In this document: one piece after another, positions 35,112 to 46,089 of the stretch
Layout of the letters: every line of letters begins with the position of its first letter
Position numbering within the stretch: position 1 is the first letter of the stretch
Origin: Megascapheus bottae
Lineage: Eukaryota > Chordata > Mammalia > Rodentia > Geomyidae
Direction of reading: 5' to 3'
DNA: 64,000 nucleotides
Assembly: GCA_024803745.1 (NCBI GenBank)
Contig: JANJXV010000004.1
Span: 48,005,358-48,069,357, forward strand
Notes under the pieces: generated by a model
Database searches by the model: none
Seen by the model: the letters and a program-made list of their open reading frames with translations, nothing else
What the model was told of the DNA's origin: nothing
Translations under genes and position numbers: made by a program

Positions 35112-35112
<1 letters not shown>
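34396..35112. other. Single-copy region
   Basis: About 700 bp with somewhat higher GC than its surroundings (34500-34920). No repeat family or exon recognised. The right end is pyrimidine-rich. Confidence 0.45.

Positions 35113-35166
<54 letters not shown>
35113..35166. repeat. (TG)n microsatellite at SINE tail
   Basis: About 27 TG units ending 10 bp before a minus-strand B1-like/Geo SINE. On the SINE's own strand this is a (CA)n tail. Confidence 0.96.
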
Positions 35167-35167
<1 letters not shown>

Positions 35168-35175
35168 ACATGCAC

Positions 35176-35366
35176 CAGTATTAGGGCTTATACTCAAACT
35201 CTGGGCCCATTCCTTGGCTGTCTTCCTGCCACATACACTAGCTTCGCTTTCAGGTTTTTTGGTGATTAATTGGAAGAGTTTCATGAAATTTCCTGCCCAG
35301 CCTAAAATCCCAATCCTCAGATCTCAACCTCCTGACTAGTTGAGCATAACTCACTGCTGCCTGGCT
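35176..35366 (-). mobile_element. B1-like/Geo dimeric SINE, diverged
   Basis: Minus strand: 'aagccaggcagcagtgag', 'ctagtcaggaggttgagatc', 'ttccaattaatcacc', and a shortened Geo arm. Older than the neighbouring copies. Confidence 0.8.
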
Positions 35367-36487
35367 TTGAATATTTCTTTAAAATACTCTCACAAACAAG
35401 CTTTCTCCACTTTTCTTTATGTTATTTCCTCTTTAAAATTCTCCATGTTGCATACTCCTGAGAGCTTTTAGGAACACCAATCAAAATTAGAGATCTCCTT
35501 TCTTGGCTGCCTGACATATTTTTCATCATGAGAGCCAGACACTGCTCCTTGGCTAATTCTTCTGCACTGCTCTTGCCACCAGCTGGGGCAAGGCACACAA
35601 CTGCAAGCCATGAAGAGTGACAGGAGGCAGTTCTTGGCAAGTCTATCCCCAGAGGAGTCTTTTTAGCACCTAACAAAATGTCCTGTGGGATCCAGGCTCA
35701 CATTTGGGCAGCTCAGATGTTTCTATTTTTATTCTTGTGCCATTTTCTAGCCAAACTTGGAAAAATACATCACAGTTACATGCAAATAGGGATGCAAACC
35801 TAGCTCATGACAAACTGAAAATGGAAGGAAAATTTAAAATTCAGATTGGGATTGAAAAAAATGCTGTGAATTATATTACATGAACTATCCTGTTTATATA
35901 CCATTTTGCTCTGTCTCCACCTATCTCACAGAATACTGTCAACGTACATTCCAATCATTGAAAATATTTGTAAAGATTTGAATTATTCCAGCAAATGAAG
36001 TGATCACCAACACTTGGTTTGGCTTCTCAGAAACAGCAGCAGTCCAGCGTCCCTTGACACATAGCTGCTTTTCCTCTAGATATCACAACCTCATCAGAAC
36101 CAATACTTCTCTCTGTTGACATTTCACTGTAGATCCCTCCTTGATGAATCCTGTATTCAGAGGCAGTAGATCTTTAGAAGTCAGGTAAAGCTTGTGGGTG
36201 TAGGTGAGAAAAATTGGCTGTAATCTCTGGGATTTAAATAAGAAAGAAAAACTTACCTCTGTGATTTCTAAAACAAAGTTTCTAAAAATGTACAAAATGA
36301 TCTGGAAAATGCTTGCAAAGCAATGCTGATTCTTGGGTCTTATCAGATACACTTCATCTTCAAGTTTTCAAAAGTGGCAGTACATTTTTAGAAAGCATGT
36401 TAGGCAATTTATGTTAGGAAAGGTATAATCTATTTTCTTTTCTTTCTCAGATTGCCTTATAGTCAATTAGTTTCCCAACAGAAGGGC
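35367..36487. other. Single-copy region
   Basis: About 1.1 kb. Frames at 35422-35676 (84 codons, minus) and 36083-36352 (89 codons, minus) show no domain that I recognise. No gene call; the first lies in locally richer GC. Confidence 0.45.
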
Positions 36488-36514
36488 TGTGTGTGTGTAT
36501 GTGTGTGTGTGTGT
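36488..36514. repeat. Short (TG)n at SINE tail
   Basis: TG tract with one TA interruption, directly abutting a minus-strand dimeric SINE. Confidence 0.93.
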
Positions 36515-36711
36515 AATACTGAGGCTTGACCTCAGGGCATGGACATGCAGTAACTTAGCTACTTTGCTTAAAGCTGGCACTTAGTCACTTCAAGCCATAA
36601 GTCTACTTCTGACTTTAGAAATAAGAGTCTTACAAATTGGCTTGGACCATTATCCTCAAATCTCAGCTTCCTAAGTAGCTAGGATTACAGGTGTAAGCTC
36701 TGATGCCTGAG
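36515..36711 (-). mobile_element. B1-like/Geo dimeric SINE, diverged
   Basis: Minus strand: 'caggcatcagagcttacacctg', 'tagctacttaggaagctgagat', and a decayed Geo arm ('gtgacta...gccagctttaagc'). Confidence 0.8.
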
Positions 36712-37725
36712 TAGGATGGTTCTTGAAGGTTTATTTTAGGGTGGAGGAATATGTGTGGAGCAAAAAGAATTGACAAAAGACAAAATTCCTGTTCATGTAA
36801 TGATTAATTTTATGGGTCTACTTGCACAATGTTTTTGAATTGGTGTAATATTTGAGTGGATTAAGAATACAGTAAGGTCAGGCTTTATTTATAATGAGTA
36901 CGGCCTTCAACCAATTAATTGAAGGTATGAATATTACAGAAAGAATGGTGTTACCAGAGAAGAGAGAGTAATTAGACATTTGTTTGGGAGGAAGATTTTT
37001 GATGAATCTGTATAGAGATACGTGGTACTTGAGGTCCCAGTGTGATGCTTAGGGAAGGAGTCAAATGAACAATTAGGGAGATAAGAATGATGAAGATTTG
37101 CAAGTTATTGACTAAAGGTCATTGATAAAGCTGGGAAGATGTATTAAGATTCACATAGGATATATATATTTAATCTGATTTTGGTGTATAGTAATGTTGG
37201 ATTCATAAAGTTTGGAAGAATTTTTTCTTCTTAGGATAAGCTTTTTAATGTTGTTCTAGCTGAAGATGGTTTGAACACACAATTGGGACTCCTTTTGACC
37301 ATGAACACGTATGTGCAAGGGGGTAAGTCTAAAGTCTATGTCATGAGAACACTGAGATTCTTATTTTTATTTGGTCAATCTCTGTCATCATTTTCTCTTT
37401 CCATCAACCAGTTCATCTCTCTTAGAGACTCTATAGTATATCTTTGTAATAAGTATCATTAACCTTTGGTCTGCTGTATATTATAAATGACTTGAACTAA
37501 TGACCTCATTAATGCAGTCATGACCAGAGGTGTTGTAATATTTATAAATATTTAAAAACATTATTTTGATCTGTGCACTTAGGAGACATGGATAAAGTTA
37601 AAATAACTCTAATTTACTTGTTAAAATAATGAAAAAAACCTAAATCCAGAAAAGCAATAAGCTGGTACACACTGTTATCTACAGTAACCAAAAGAATGCA
37701 GGAGTCAAATTGATAGGCAGGATAT
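36712..37725. other. Single-copy region
   Basis: About 1 kb. No L1 or SINE recognised; the 63-codon frame (37271-37462) has no domain. Confidence 0.45.
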
Positions 37726-37739
37726 GAAATCACTGTAGG

Positions 37740-38155
37740 CATTTGTCATAATTAGTATAAACCTTGGACTCTCCTAGCAGAGGTTTACAATAGGGCAAAA
37801 CCTAGATACATAAGGCTATATAGAATGAGGCTAAATGAAAGGAACTCCAGGATATAGAAAAAAGAACCATATAATGTGTGATCATTGTTCTTAATATACT
37901 ATGTTATTTTTTGTCTCTTTTGTTGTCCCTTGGTTATTTTCATACTGTTACAGTATCTAACCTTGTCATCTGGTATATTGTACATATGTTTGTTTGTTTA
38001 TTTGAAATAGGAAAGGGAAGGGGGAAAACAAGATGAGGGGAGGGGTGGGAGGAGGGAAATGGGGACAAAAACATGAGAAGGGTATCAATGTCTGTGAAAT
38101 AACGTACCTTCTATCTAGTGAATATAATGTAACCCCCTATTAATTACAATGAAAA
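37740..38155 (+). mobile_element. LINE-1 3' UTR stub with TSD
   Basis: Starts 'catttgtcataattagta' and runs through the type-1 UTR with G-rich tract (38010-38061) to 'taattacaatgaaaa'. A 14-bp TSD with one mismatch, gaaatcactgtagg / gaaatcactgaagg, is at 37726-37739 and 38156-38169. Confidence 0.93.
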
Positions 38156-38237
38156 GAAATCACTGAAGGTTAATCGCAAATACAGAAATGGTAAAGCAAA
38201 TATTGATATATAGATAGGGATATATGCTTTAATTTTT

Positions 38238-38240
<3 letters not shown>

Positions 38241-38278
<38 letters not shown>

Positions 38279-38293
38279 TTGTATGTGTGTGTT
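38241..38293. repeat. (TG)n microsatellite at SINE tail
   Basis: TG tract with a few TA/CT interruptions, ending where a minus-strand dimeric SINE begins. Confidence 0.94.
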
Positions 38294-38513
38294 TGCCAGT
38301 TTTAGGGCTTGAACTAAGGGCCTGTCCTTGCGTTTTTATGCTCAAGGCTAGGGCTCTACAACATGAACCACAACTCCACTTATGACTTTATGCTTATTAA
38401 TTGGAAATAAAAGTCTCATAGACTTTCCTGCCAAGGCTAGCTTTCAATCACCATCCTCATATCTCAGCCTCCTGCATAGCTAGGATTACAGATGTGAGCC
38501 ACTAGCTTCTGGT
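38294..38513 (-). mobile_element. B1-like/Geo dimeric SINE
   Basis: Minus strand: 'ccagaagctagtggctcacat', 'agctatgcaggaggctgag', 'tttccaattaataag', then Geo arm ending 'gttcaagccctaaaactggc'. Confidence 0.88.
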
Positions 38514-38757
38514 TTATATTTGCTTTATTGAATGTCCAAGTTCTCTACAATTGAAAGTCCTTGTCTGCATTTTTGAAGAAATAGAAAAGTTGGGAAAGAC
38601 AAAAAAAATCAGAATAGTCTCTGTATATGTTAATACTATAATTAGAATCTGGTACTAGTTTTTGTGGCAGAGTCACAATGCCATTATAATATAATTTGCC
38701 ATTTTCTTCCTTTAAGAAGTTCAATGTTTCGTTAAAAAGTATGTCAGACCGGAAACC

Positions 38758-39655
38758 GTGAAACTGCTACATGATAAAGGAGGAGAGACACTGGAACTCA
38801 TAGGCACAAGCAAAAGATTCCTGAACAGAATCCCAGGGTCACAACAGATTGGAGAGAGACTCATTAAATGGGACTACCTAAAAATAAAAAGTTTCTGTAC
38901 AGATAAAAACATAGTTGCAAAAGTAGAGAGACAGCCAACCAACTGGGAAAAGATATTCACCAACAATACATCTGACAAATGCTTAATATCCAGTAACTAC
39001 AGGGAACTCAAGAAACTAATCCCCCTCACACCCCATAAACCATTCACTAAATGGGCAAGGGAACTAAAGAGAGACCTATGAGAAGAAGAAATTAAAATGG
39101 CAGAAAGGCTTATGAGAAAATGTTCATCATCTATGGTCATAAAGGAAATGCAAAGAAAAACAACCCTAAGATACCACCTTACCCCAACAAGAATGGCCAA
39201 GATTTTGAACTCAGACAATGACAGTTGCTGGTGGGGTTGTGGAGAAAAATGAACCCTACTACAATGCTGGTAGGAATGCAGACTAGTCTAGCCACTCTGG
39301 AAAGCAGTGTGGAGATTCCTTAAAGAACTGAAAATAGACCTTTCCTACGATCCCGCCATACCACTTCTGGGCATCTACCCTGAACATCATGACCCAAGAT
39401 AAGGACACCTGCTCAGCTATGTTCATCTCTGCACTATTCACAATAGCCAGGCGATGGAAACAATCCAGATGCCCTACTGCAAATGAATGGATACAGAATA
39501 TGGTATATATACACAATGGAATTCTACATAGCAAACAGACAAGATAAAATAATGGCATTCGCAGGGAGGTGGATGAATCTAGAGCGAATCATGTTGAGTG
39601 AGACAAGTCAAGACCTAAGGATCAAAAGGCGCATGGTATCCTTAATATGTGGCTA
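38758..39655 (+). pseudogene. LINE-1 ORF2 C-terminal remnant
   Basis: Non-LTR retrotransposon ORF2 protein, region C-terminal to the reverse transcriptase. Readable from about 38758: 'KLLHDKGGETLELIGTSKRF', then 'WDYLKIKSFCTDKNI'. A TGA stop interrupts it at about 39079-39081, within 'KRDL-stop-EEEIKMAE'. After it the cysteine-rich C-terminal passage (CW...LVQPLW-like region, 39270-39310) and 'ALFTIARRWKQSRCPTA'-like text are frameshifted. No function is expected. Confidence 0.88.
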
Positions 39656-39764
39656 TTAAATCCAAAGAGCACAAGAGTGAGGACTCAATAACTGCATACC
39701 CAAAGCTATGGACATGGTAATGGAAATATAAACATAACTATATAGACATAAAAACCTATGACTC

Positions 39765-39971
39765 GCCGGGAGTTTGGCCTAGTGGTTAAAGTGCTTGCCT
39801 AGCATGCATGAAGACCCGGGTTCAATTCCTCGGTACCACATACATAGAAAAAAAGCCGGAAGTGGTACTGAGGCTCAAGTGGTAGAGCTCTAGCCTTGAG
39901 AAAGTCCAAGGACAGTGCTCAGGCCCTGAGCTCAAGCCCAGGACTGGCAAACAAACAAACAAACAAACAAA
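39765..39971 (+). mobile_element. IDL-Geo SINE nested in LINE-1 3' UTR
   Basis: Near-consensus dimer with B box 'gggttcaattcc' and a (CAAA)n tail at 39950-39971. The perfect 14-bp TSD aaaacctatgactc is at 39751-39764 and 39972-39985, within L1 UTR. Younger than the host L1. Confidence 0.96.
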
Positions 39972-40150
39972 AAAACCTATGACTCTATAGACATAACATT
40001 TTATTTCATAAATTAATATGTTTCTATGACATACAAACCCTTAGCCTAATTGTGATTAAGTTCTAACTACTAAGTCCCTGTGATTGTAAATAGAGATTCC
40101 CTCCTTGAACACTTGTATGTTAAACTTGTCATTTAAAATAAGTATCATGA

Positions 40151-42301
40151 TATGAATTTTAAAGAATTTCTATGCAAAATTCTAATGCCACAGAATATCT
40201 ATTACTCCCTTCAAAATGCACAACCAACACTACACTTTGAGATCCTATCTGTAGAAATGGGAAGAACAGGAGAAATGTTTTTATTTCCTATCCTACGTGT
40301 CCCATTAGATGAACAAATCACAGAGCAAGAGAGAACCGAAAAGGTGCTTAAAATTTTTTTTTGCTGTCCATCAAAACATCAAGTTCTGCACTTGTCTGTT
40401 TCCAACAAACCATGGTTTAATACAGAGATATAATTTCCATTTATGATCTCAGCTTAATGTGACTGGTACACACTGGTGAGACCTGAGTCAATATTCAAGT
40501 GTGCATGTATGTGGTTCAGCTCAAGTAAGACAACAGACTCAAAAGGGCATCCAATAATAAGTACTATTTTATGAATTATGAACACTTGCCCATAGCAAAG
40601 AATGTCTTATTAGACCTATGTGCACTCTAAGGAATGGTATAGGACTTTTACCAGTGCTTATAGTGTGAGTCCTCTTTTCTTTAAAATGAGACTGGTAATT
40701 CCTCACAGAACTGTTACGAAACTGATGAAACTCACTACACTTATAAAATGTAGATCCATTCAGTATCTAGCTAGGGCATAATAAATTTGTTTTGTTTTTC
40801 TCTGATTGAAAGAGGTGAGCTAATCTTAGGGAAATGACTACAGAACTTTCCTTTTGTCTACTTGAAAGTAAGAATGAGTCCTATACACATAAAGCCTTCT
40901 TTCATTCTATTATGGCCACCAAATTTGCTGGCATCTGTTGGCCCTCTAGCTTCAATCTCCACTACCATCTTCAGTGAGGAGGACTGAAGAAGGCAATCTT
41001 AATCAAATGCCAGATCCATTTGAGTGGTCAGTTGACATTAATTAATTCTCAGTAGCAGCAACTTGGCAATAGATCTGGAGTTCTGTGACCTCTCATGCTG
41101 GACAGAATTGCACTCAGATGATTTCTTTTCCCAGACAAATCCTTTATAACTTTCCCAGGCTTTTGGCAGAATTCTATTTTCCTGACATTTCTGCAACTGA
41201 CACCTTGAATGGGTTGATATGAAACAAGTAGAATGTGAGACATTATAAATTTAATTTTGATGATTAGAGACATTGAAATAAGTGTTGTAACGATCTATAA
41301 ATTACTTTTTGAGTTCTCTGGATCTCAGGATAATATATTTAGGATTCAGTTTTCTGCCTTCCCTTCCAATCATTCAGTATGATCACTCACTATAAACTTT
41401 TCTTTTCTTTCTTTCTTCTTTTTTTTGAAACACAGCTTCTTTCTGACAGAGGAAAGCTTCAATTTAGTTCCTTGGATAGTATCAGCTTTCCAATAGTTCC
41501 ACAACTCCACGTTTTCTTCTATTAATGAAATAGTTTCTTCTGTGATTTTATTCTGTATTGCAAGCAAAGGCAGCAAGAGTCAGACACAAAGCTGAAGTGA
41601 AGAGATAAACCTTTGAGCCTAACCTTTACCTTCTCTCAAAAGTGAGAGTGCCATAACATAGACTTCTTACAAATAATGGACACATTATATTCTAATAACC
41701 CACATCCCAATAACTTTCTTGCATGCAGTGTTTAATGTAGCTTAAATTTTCAGCAATCTGGTAAATTGCTGATGATTAGCTAATCGGAATAATTTTCTCC
41801 TAGTAGTTATTATTTGGTAGTAAGAGTTACTATATGGTAACTGGTGATACTGCTACTCTTAATATTATTTGTTTTGTGGACATGTGTCAACTTCCCACAA
41901 AGCCTTGTCATGCTTAGTTATCTTTTTTCCTACCTTCACCATGTTTTAAGATTTTTTTTCCCCACTGTATCTCTAACACCTGGGATTGTGATTGATACAG
42001 AATAAACTATGGGATTGTGATTGATATAGAAAATACTATTCAGTAGAAAAAATTGCTGGGTCACAACTGACTGATGAAACACTAGGATAGAAAAGATAGT
42101 GAAACTGTCAAATTTTTAGAGAGCAAATGTGCTGAATATTAGCATTTTTCCTGCACTTGTCCTCTATGTACAACATGCTTTTGAGTAACTCTAACTTACC
42201 TTTCCATAAATGAGTTTCTCAGCCACTTGAGATGCTTAACATGGTTGTAAGATTTATGAGAATAGATAGCTTTTATCTAACATGCCAACTTTAGTACTTA
42301 A
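40151..42301. other. Long single-copy region
   Basis: About 2.1 kb without SINE or L1. A 29-bp tandem duplication is at 41982-42010 / 42011-42039, possibly within an L2-like end. Frames of 68-93 codons (40152-40433 plus, 41049-41273 minus, 41370-41576 minus) have no recognised domain. Confidence 0.5.
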
Positions 42302-42315
42302 AGAGCCCTAAAGGT

Positions 42316-42520
42316 GGGCCGGGAGTTTGGCCTAGTGGTAGAGTGCTTACCTAGCATACACGAAGACCCTGGTTCGATTCCTCGGTACCACGTACATAGA
42401 AAAAAGCCGGAAGTGGTGCTGAAGCTCAAGTGGTAGAGTGCTAGCCCTGAGAAAGTCCAAGGACAGTGCTCAGGCCCTGAGCTCAAGCCCACGAAAGGGC
42501 AAAAAAAAAAAAATTAAGAG
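42316..42520 (+). mobile_element. IDL-Geo dimeric SINE
   Basis: Left arm 'gggccgggagtttggcctag', B box 'tggttcgattcc'; right arm with 'ggctcaagtggtagagtgc', ending in a long A tail. The perfect 14-bp TSD agagccctaaaggt is at 42302-42315 and 42521-42534. One of the youngest copies. Confidence 0.96.
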
Positions 42521-42534
42521 AGAGCCCTAAAGGT

Positions 42535-42934
42535 TGTCGATAATTAAAAACTGCCAAATATAGCACTCAGCACACTTTCATTTAGACCATGTTTATTATC
42601 ATCTTCTTCTGGATATTTCCTTTATTATAATTAGTAATGTACATGTTGGCCAAACTTTGCTCAAGCCATAAGCTTTCAGTCTTCAAATTGTCTTTCTAAT
42701 TCTATCTACTAACTTGTAAATGGAGACAAGTCTTATACCAGCTGTCACCGTCTTCTTTTGGCTCTGATATCCCTAACAAAAGTTCTTTGTACTGTTGGTA
42801 TTGTTGAATGTATGTATTCCTCAGATTTATCTCTCAGTTGAGGAAAAAAATTAATATATAGTGTAACTCTTAATACACGAGGAATAGAAGAAAGCTTTCT
42901 ATAATTCCATAAAGTCTATCTACAAATTAACCAG
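42535..42934. other. Single-copy region
   Basis: About 400 bp, nothing recognised. Confidence 0.4.
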
Positions 42935-43145
42935 AAAAGAAAAAGTACACTACACCACATACTTAAGAGGTAGAACATGAATATGAAAAATAGAACAATA
43001 AATTATGTTCAAACTGTTTTAAGAAGAGGGAAAAAGGGTGCAAGAAAGAAATACAGAGGGTAAGTTTGATCAAGATGCATTGTATGCATATATGGAAATG
43101 TCACACTAAAACCCTTCCTTGGACAATTAATATATGCTAATAAAA
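42935..43145 (+). mobile_element. Old LINE-1 3' UTR relic
   Basis: 'gaaaaatagaacaataaat', 'gtttgatcaagatgcattg' and 'atggaaatgtcacactaaaacc' are typical of an older rodent L1 3' end; similar to 27100-27260. Confidence 0.68.
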
Positions 43146-43195
43146 TCTTTTTAAGAATGGAATAATTCTTAAATTAGAAAACTACTGCAGAGAAA

Positions 43196-43288
43196 AAGAA
43201 AAGAAGGAAGGAAGAGAGGGAGGGAGGGAGGGGAAGAGAAGGAGGAAGGGGAAGAGAGAAAGAAAGAAAGAAAGAAAGAAAAGAAACA
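43196..43288. repeat. Purine-rich (GGAA/GAAA)n tract
   Basis: AAGG, GGGA and GAAA units in series; may form H-DNA. Not adjacent to a clear SINE. Confidence 0.93.
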
Positions 43289-43369
43289 TTTGTAACACAA
43301 AAACTTAAATTAATGCAATGTAAGTATATCCATAAATGAAATACTGCTGTTCATATCTATTAAAAATAT

Positions 43370-43510
43370 GGCTGATTGTTATGCATCTATGACATGCAAA
43401 CTCTCAGCTTAATTTTAATTTTGTCCTTAAATTTACGTGCCAGTGATTGCATATAGAGATTCTATTCTTGAATACTTGTTTGTTAAACTTGACATTTGAA
43501 ATATGATGTT
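43370..43510 (+). mobile_element. LINE-1 3' terminus fragment
   Basis: 'tatgacatgcaaactctcagc', 'gtgattgcatatagagattc' and 'gtttgttaaacttgacattt' match the second-subfamily terminus at 40020-40140. Confidence 0.82.
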
Positions 43511-44310
43511 AAAAAAATATGGTTTCCAAGGATTTAAAAAGCAAGGAGAATTTTCTTTCCACACATGTAGGGTAAAAACAAGCTACGTATTTTAAAAATC
43601 AAGATAAATATAGAATATGTTTCTTTTTACATGCTCATAAAGGATTACCTCCAGATAGGAATTTTATGCCAGTTTGACTTTAAACATTTCTGCTTTACTC
43701 ATATTTTCCACAATGTGTCTACATTGCCTTCAAAGAGAGAAAAACATATAGATGCTTTTAATTTGATGTAAAACTAAAATTATGATACAAAAAAAGAGAT
43801 AGAACATGAAAGCAGTTCTCACGGAGCAATAGGAAGCATCGGAATAGTTGATCAGTTGATCTCACCACACGGATTGCACCACACATAAAGGACTCTGAGG
43901 GGGAGGAATTAGAAGTCCCGTGGAACACACTCAAGCTTGATGATTCACCAGAGGACCCTGCAGGACTTAAAGAAATTGTGGTTTTCTTTGTGTTACTGTA
44001 TTAAAGAGAAGGAGTGCAGATTAAAATTAATAAAGAAAAAGGGCTCAGGGGTGAAGTTGAGGAATAAGCAAATCCCCTTTGATAATTCTGTTCAATCACG
44101 TCAGCACCTGGAGTACTTCACCTCTTGCTTGTTCCATCAGAGGCATACACTATACCAAATATCGTGGAAGTCTGAGATTGATCACTGTTCAATTTTATAT
44201 CCCCATTGAACTATTTCCCTCTCTAACCCCTTCCAACCAGAAGTATTTTTTGTGAGGATGGGGAACACAAAATATTTGTGTGTTGTGTTTTAGATACAAA
44301 ACTGAGAAGA
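43511..44310. other. Single-copy region
   Basis: About 800 bp. The 90-codon frame at 43937-44209 is lysine-rich and shows no domain; not called. Confidence 0.45.
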
Positions 44311-44395
44311 GGGCTGAGAATGTAGCTCAGTGATAGAGCATTTGCACAGTATGTACAAAGCGCTAGGTTCAGCTCCCAACACCACCAAAAACAAG
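44311..44395 (+). mobile_element. ID-type tRNA SINE, monomer
   Basis: 'gggctgagaatgtagctcagtg' with A box 'tagctcagtgatagagc' and B box 'aggttcagctccc', then a short A-rich end ('accaccaaaaacaag'). It is a plain ID element with no Geo arm, presumably older than or separate from IDL-Geo. Confidence 0.9.
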
Positions 44396-46089
44396 TATGG
44401 AGAAAATTTACTTCTCTTTCACTCTTTGATTGCTGGATGTAAAATTATAAATGAACAGGAATCATCTCTTGCATCATAAACAGAGTGTAGTCTCCCAAAT
44501 GGAACTAATTTACATGAACTCATACTCTTATTCTTAATCCAGCCACATCCCAGTAATGGAATATGTGGTGCAACCTGGATCATGGAATATGTTTCTGGTC
44601 TGGTTTCTGATGTTGTGGCTCCCTAAGTGGGAAATCACTTAAAACCCTACTTTCCAAGACATGGAGATGATGGATAAGACATTGTGTAAGCAAGCTGATG
44701 GTGGCATGGGCAGAAGCATTACACAAAAGGAAAGGAAGACCATTTCCAGAAAGTGTCTATTTTTGTAGGGCTGAGTCTGCATCCCTCTCTGACAGAAGGG
44801 GCACAATTCTATGAGAATGCCAGTGGATGGCTGGTGGTCGCTCTCAGGGGCAGAAGACATGGTAGAATCCATGCGTATCTTTATGAGTGCTGGACTCAGC
44901 ACTCAACACTAGTGGCAACCAGGTCACACTTACTTAATTTAGACTGATATAGTTAAGTTAGTTAATGTAGTTAGGTTAGCATAGTTAATTATGAGGACAG
45001 CCTTTGCTTCTGACAGCATAATAACCTTTCTTCCCTTCCTATTTATTCTATCATGTGTCCAGCTCTAGAGTATCTAAAGAAAGTGCTTGAGTGACTTTTC
45101 TTGAATGTGTGACTTGTTTTCACTGTAGTAGATGTCCTTCTTATGACTATTTTGTTTACTTGGGGCATGTCACTTCTTCATGTCACTCTGAAAGTTTTAA
45201 GTTACTGATTTCCTTGTCTTTTTTGTTGATAATATTCCAATATTGTTTCTTCTTGATTTATAAATAGAAATGAACCAGGAAAAAAAACAACTAACCAAAC
45301 AAACACATAAACAAACATCTCTTGGCTATTGTAGCCCAAACCCTGACTGGACTTGTTACAATGGACAATGGAGAGGCGAGACTTTAACTTCAGTTTCCAC
45401 TCTTAGGTTACCTAGTACAGTACTTTGTTTGAAGGGAAAATTATGTCTCCTTGAATAAAGACTCTTTACTACTTCTGTAATACATGCTGCATGTGTTCAG
45501 TCCAACCTTCCCTATAAAGGGATCTGATGGCATTTAATAGGATGGTGGTTATATTGCATGTAAAGGATTATTGAGATCTTTGTTGGATAGCTAAACATAA
45601 TCTGGGAAATAAAGCTAGTACCTGAGGACTCAAAAATCTCATGTAAGTCTATCAGTCAGTGCGTTTACAATGATCAAGAGATGAGTAAAGGAAAACTTGT
45701 GTATGACTCCAAAGGACTCATCATCGACTCCTTAATACTCACCCTATGTTTATAGTTCCAGTTTTAAATATATAATTTGACTAGATATAGTTGGCAATTA
45801 GCAAGATTCCAACATTGGGGTTTTGAGTGGTCTAGTCTAGACTATTATCACAAATCAGGCTAAACTGCTGTTCTTGCACCAGAAGAATGAACACAAAGCC
45901 ACAATCCACATCTGGAAAGAACCTTCAAAGGTTCAGAGAACAGAGATTCTTCTCACATTCAATGTCAACTCCCCTCTGTAATATGTAGAAGTGAGTATTC
46001 AAGAATGACTATGAATAAGTTTACAGTGAACCAGATTTTGACTCTGATTGTAATTGCTTTCTCCTATTTGTTTTTACTGGAATAAACAT
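44396..46089. other. Long single-copy region
   Basis: About 1.7 kb. It includes a short degenerate 'agttaa/gttag' run at 44950-44990 and small overlapping antisense frames at 44639-44947. No gene, RNA or repeat family is supported. Confidence 0.5.

Larger units (their letters stand above)
38741..40150 (+). mobile_element. LINE-1 ORF2 C-terminus and 3' UTR, one nested SINE
   Basis: Starts at the ORF2 segment after the RT domain and runs to the 3' end 'gttaaacttgtcatttaaaat'. Its UTR differs from the type-1 UTR and matches 43370-43510 and 48055-48340, so it represents a second L1 subfamily. Interrupted by an IDL-Geo at 39765-39971. Confidence 0.92.

Noticed and set aside
34942..35339. Six overlapping frames with poly-Cys/Val or His/Thr runs
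   Set aside because: Translated (TG)n tract on both strands.
35422..35676. 84-codon minus frame that looks less low-complexity than most
   Set aside because: No family recognised, no conservation test possible here, and the length is within chance.
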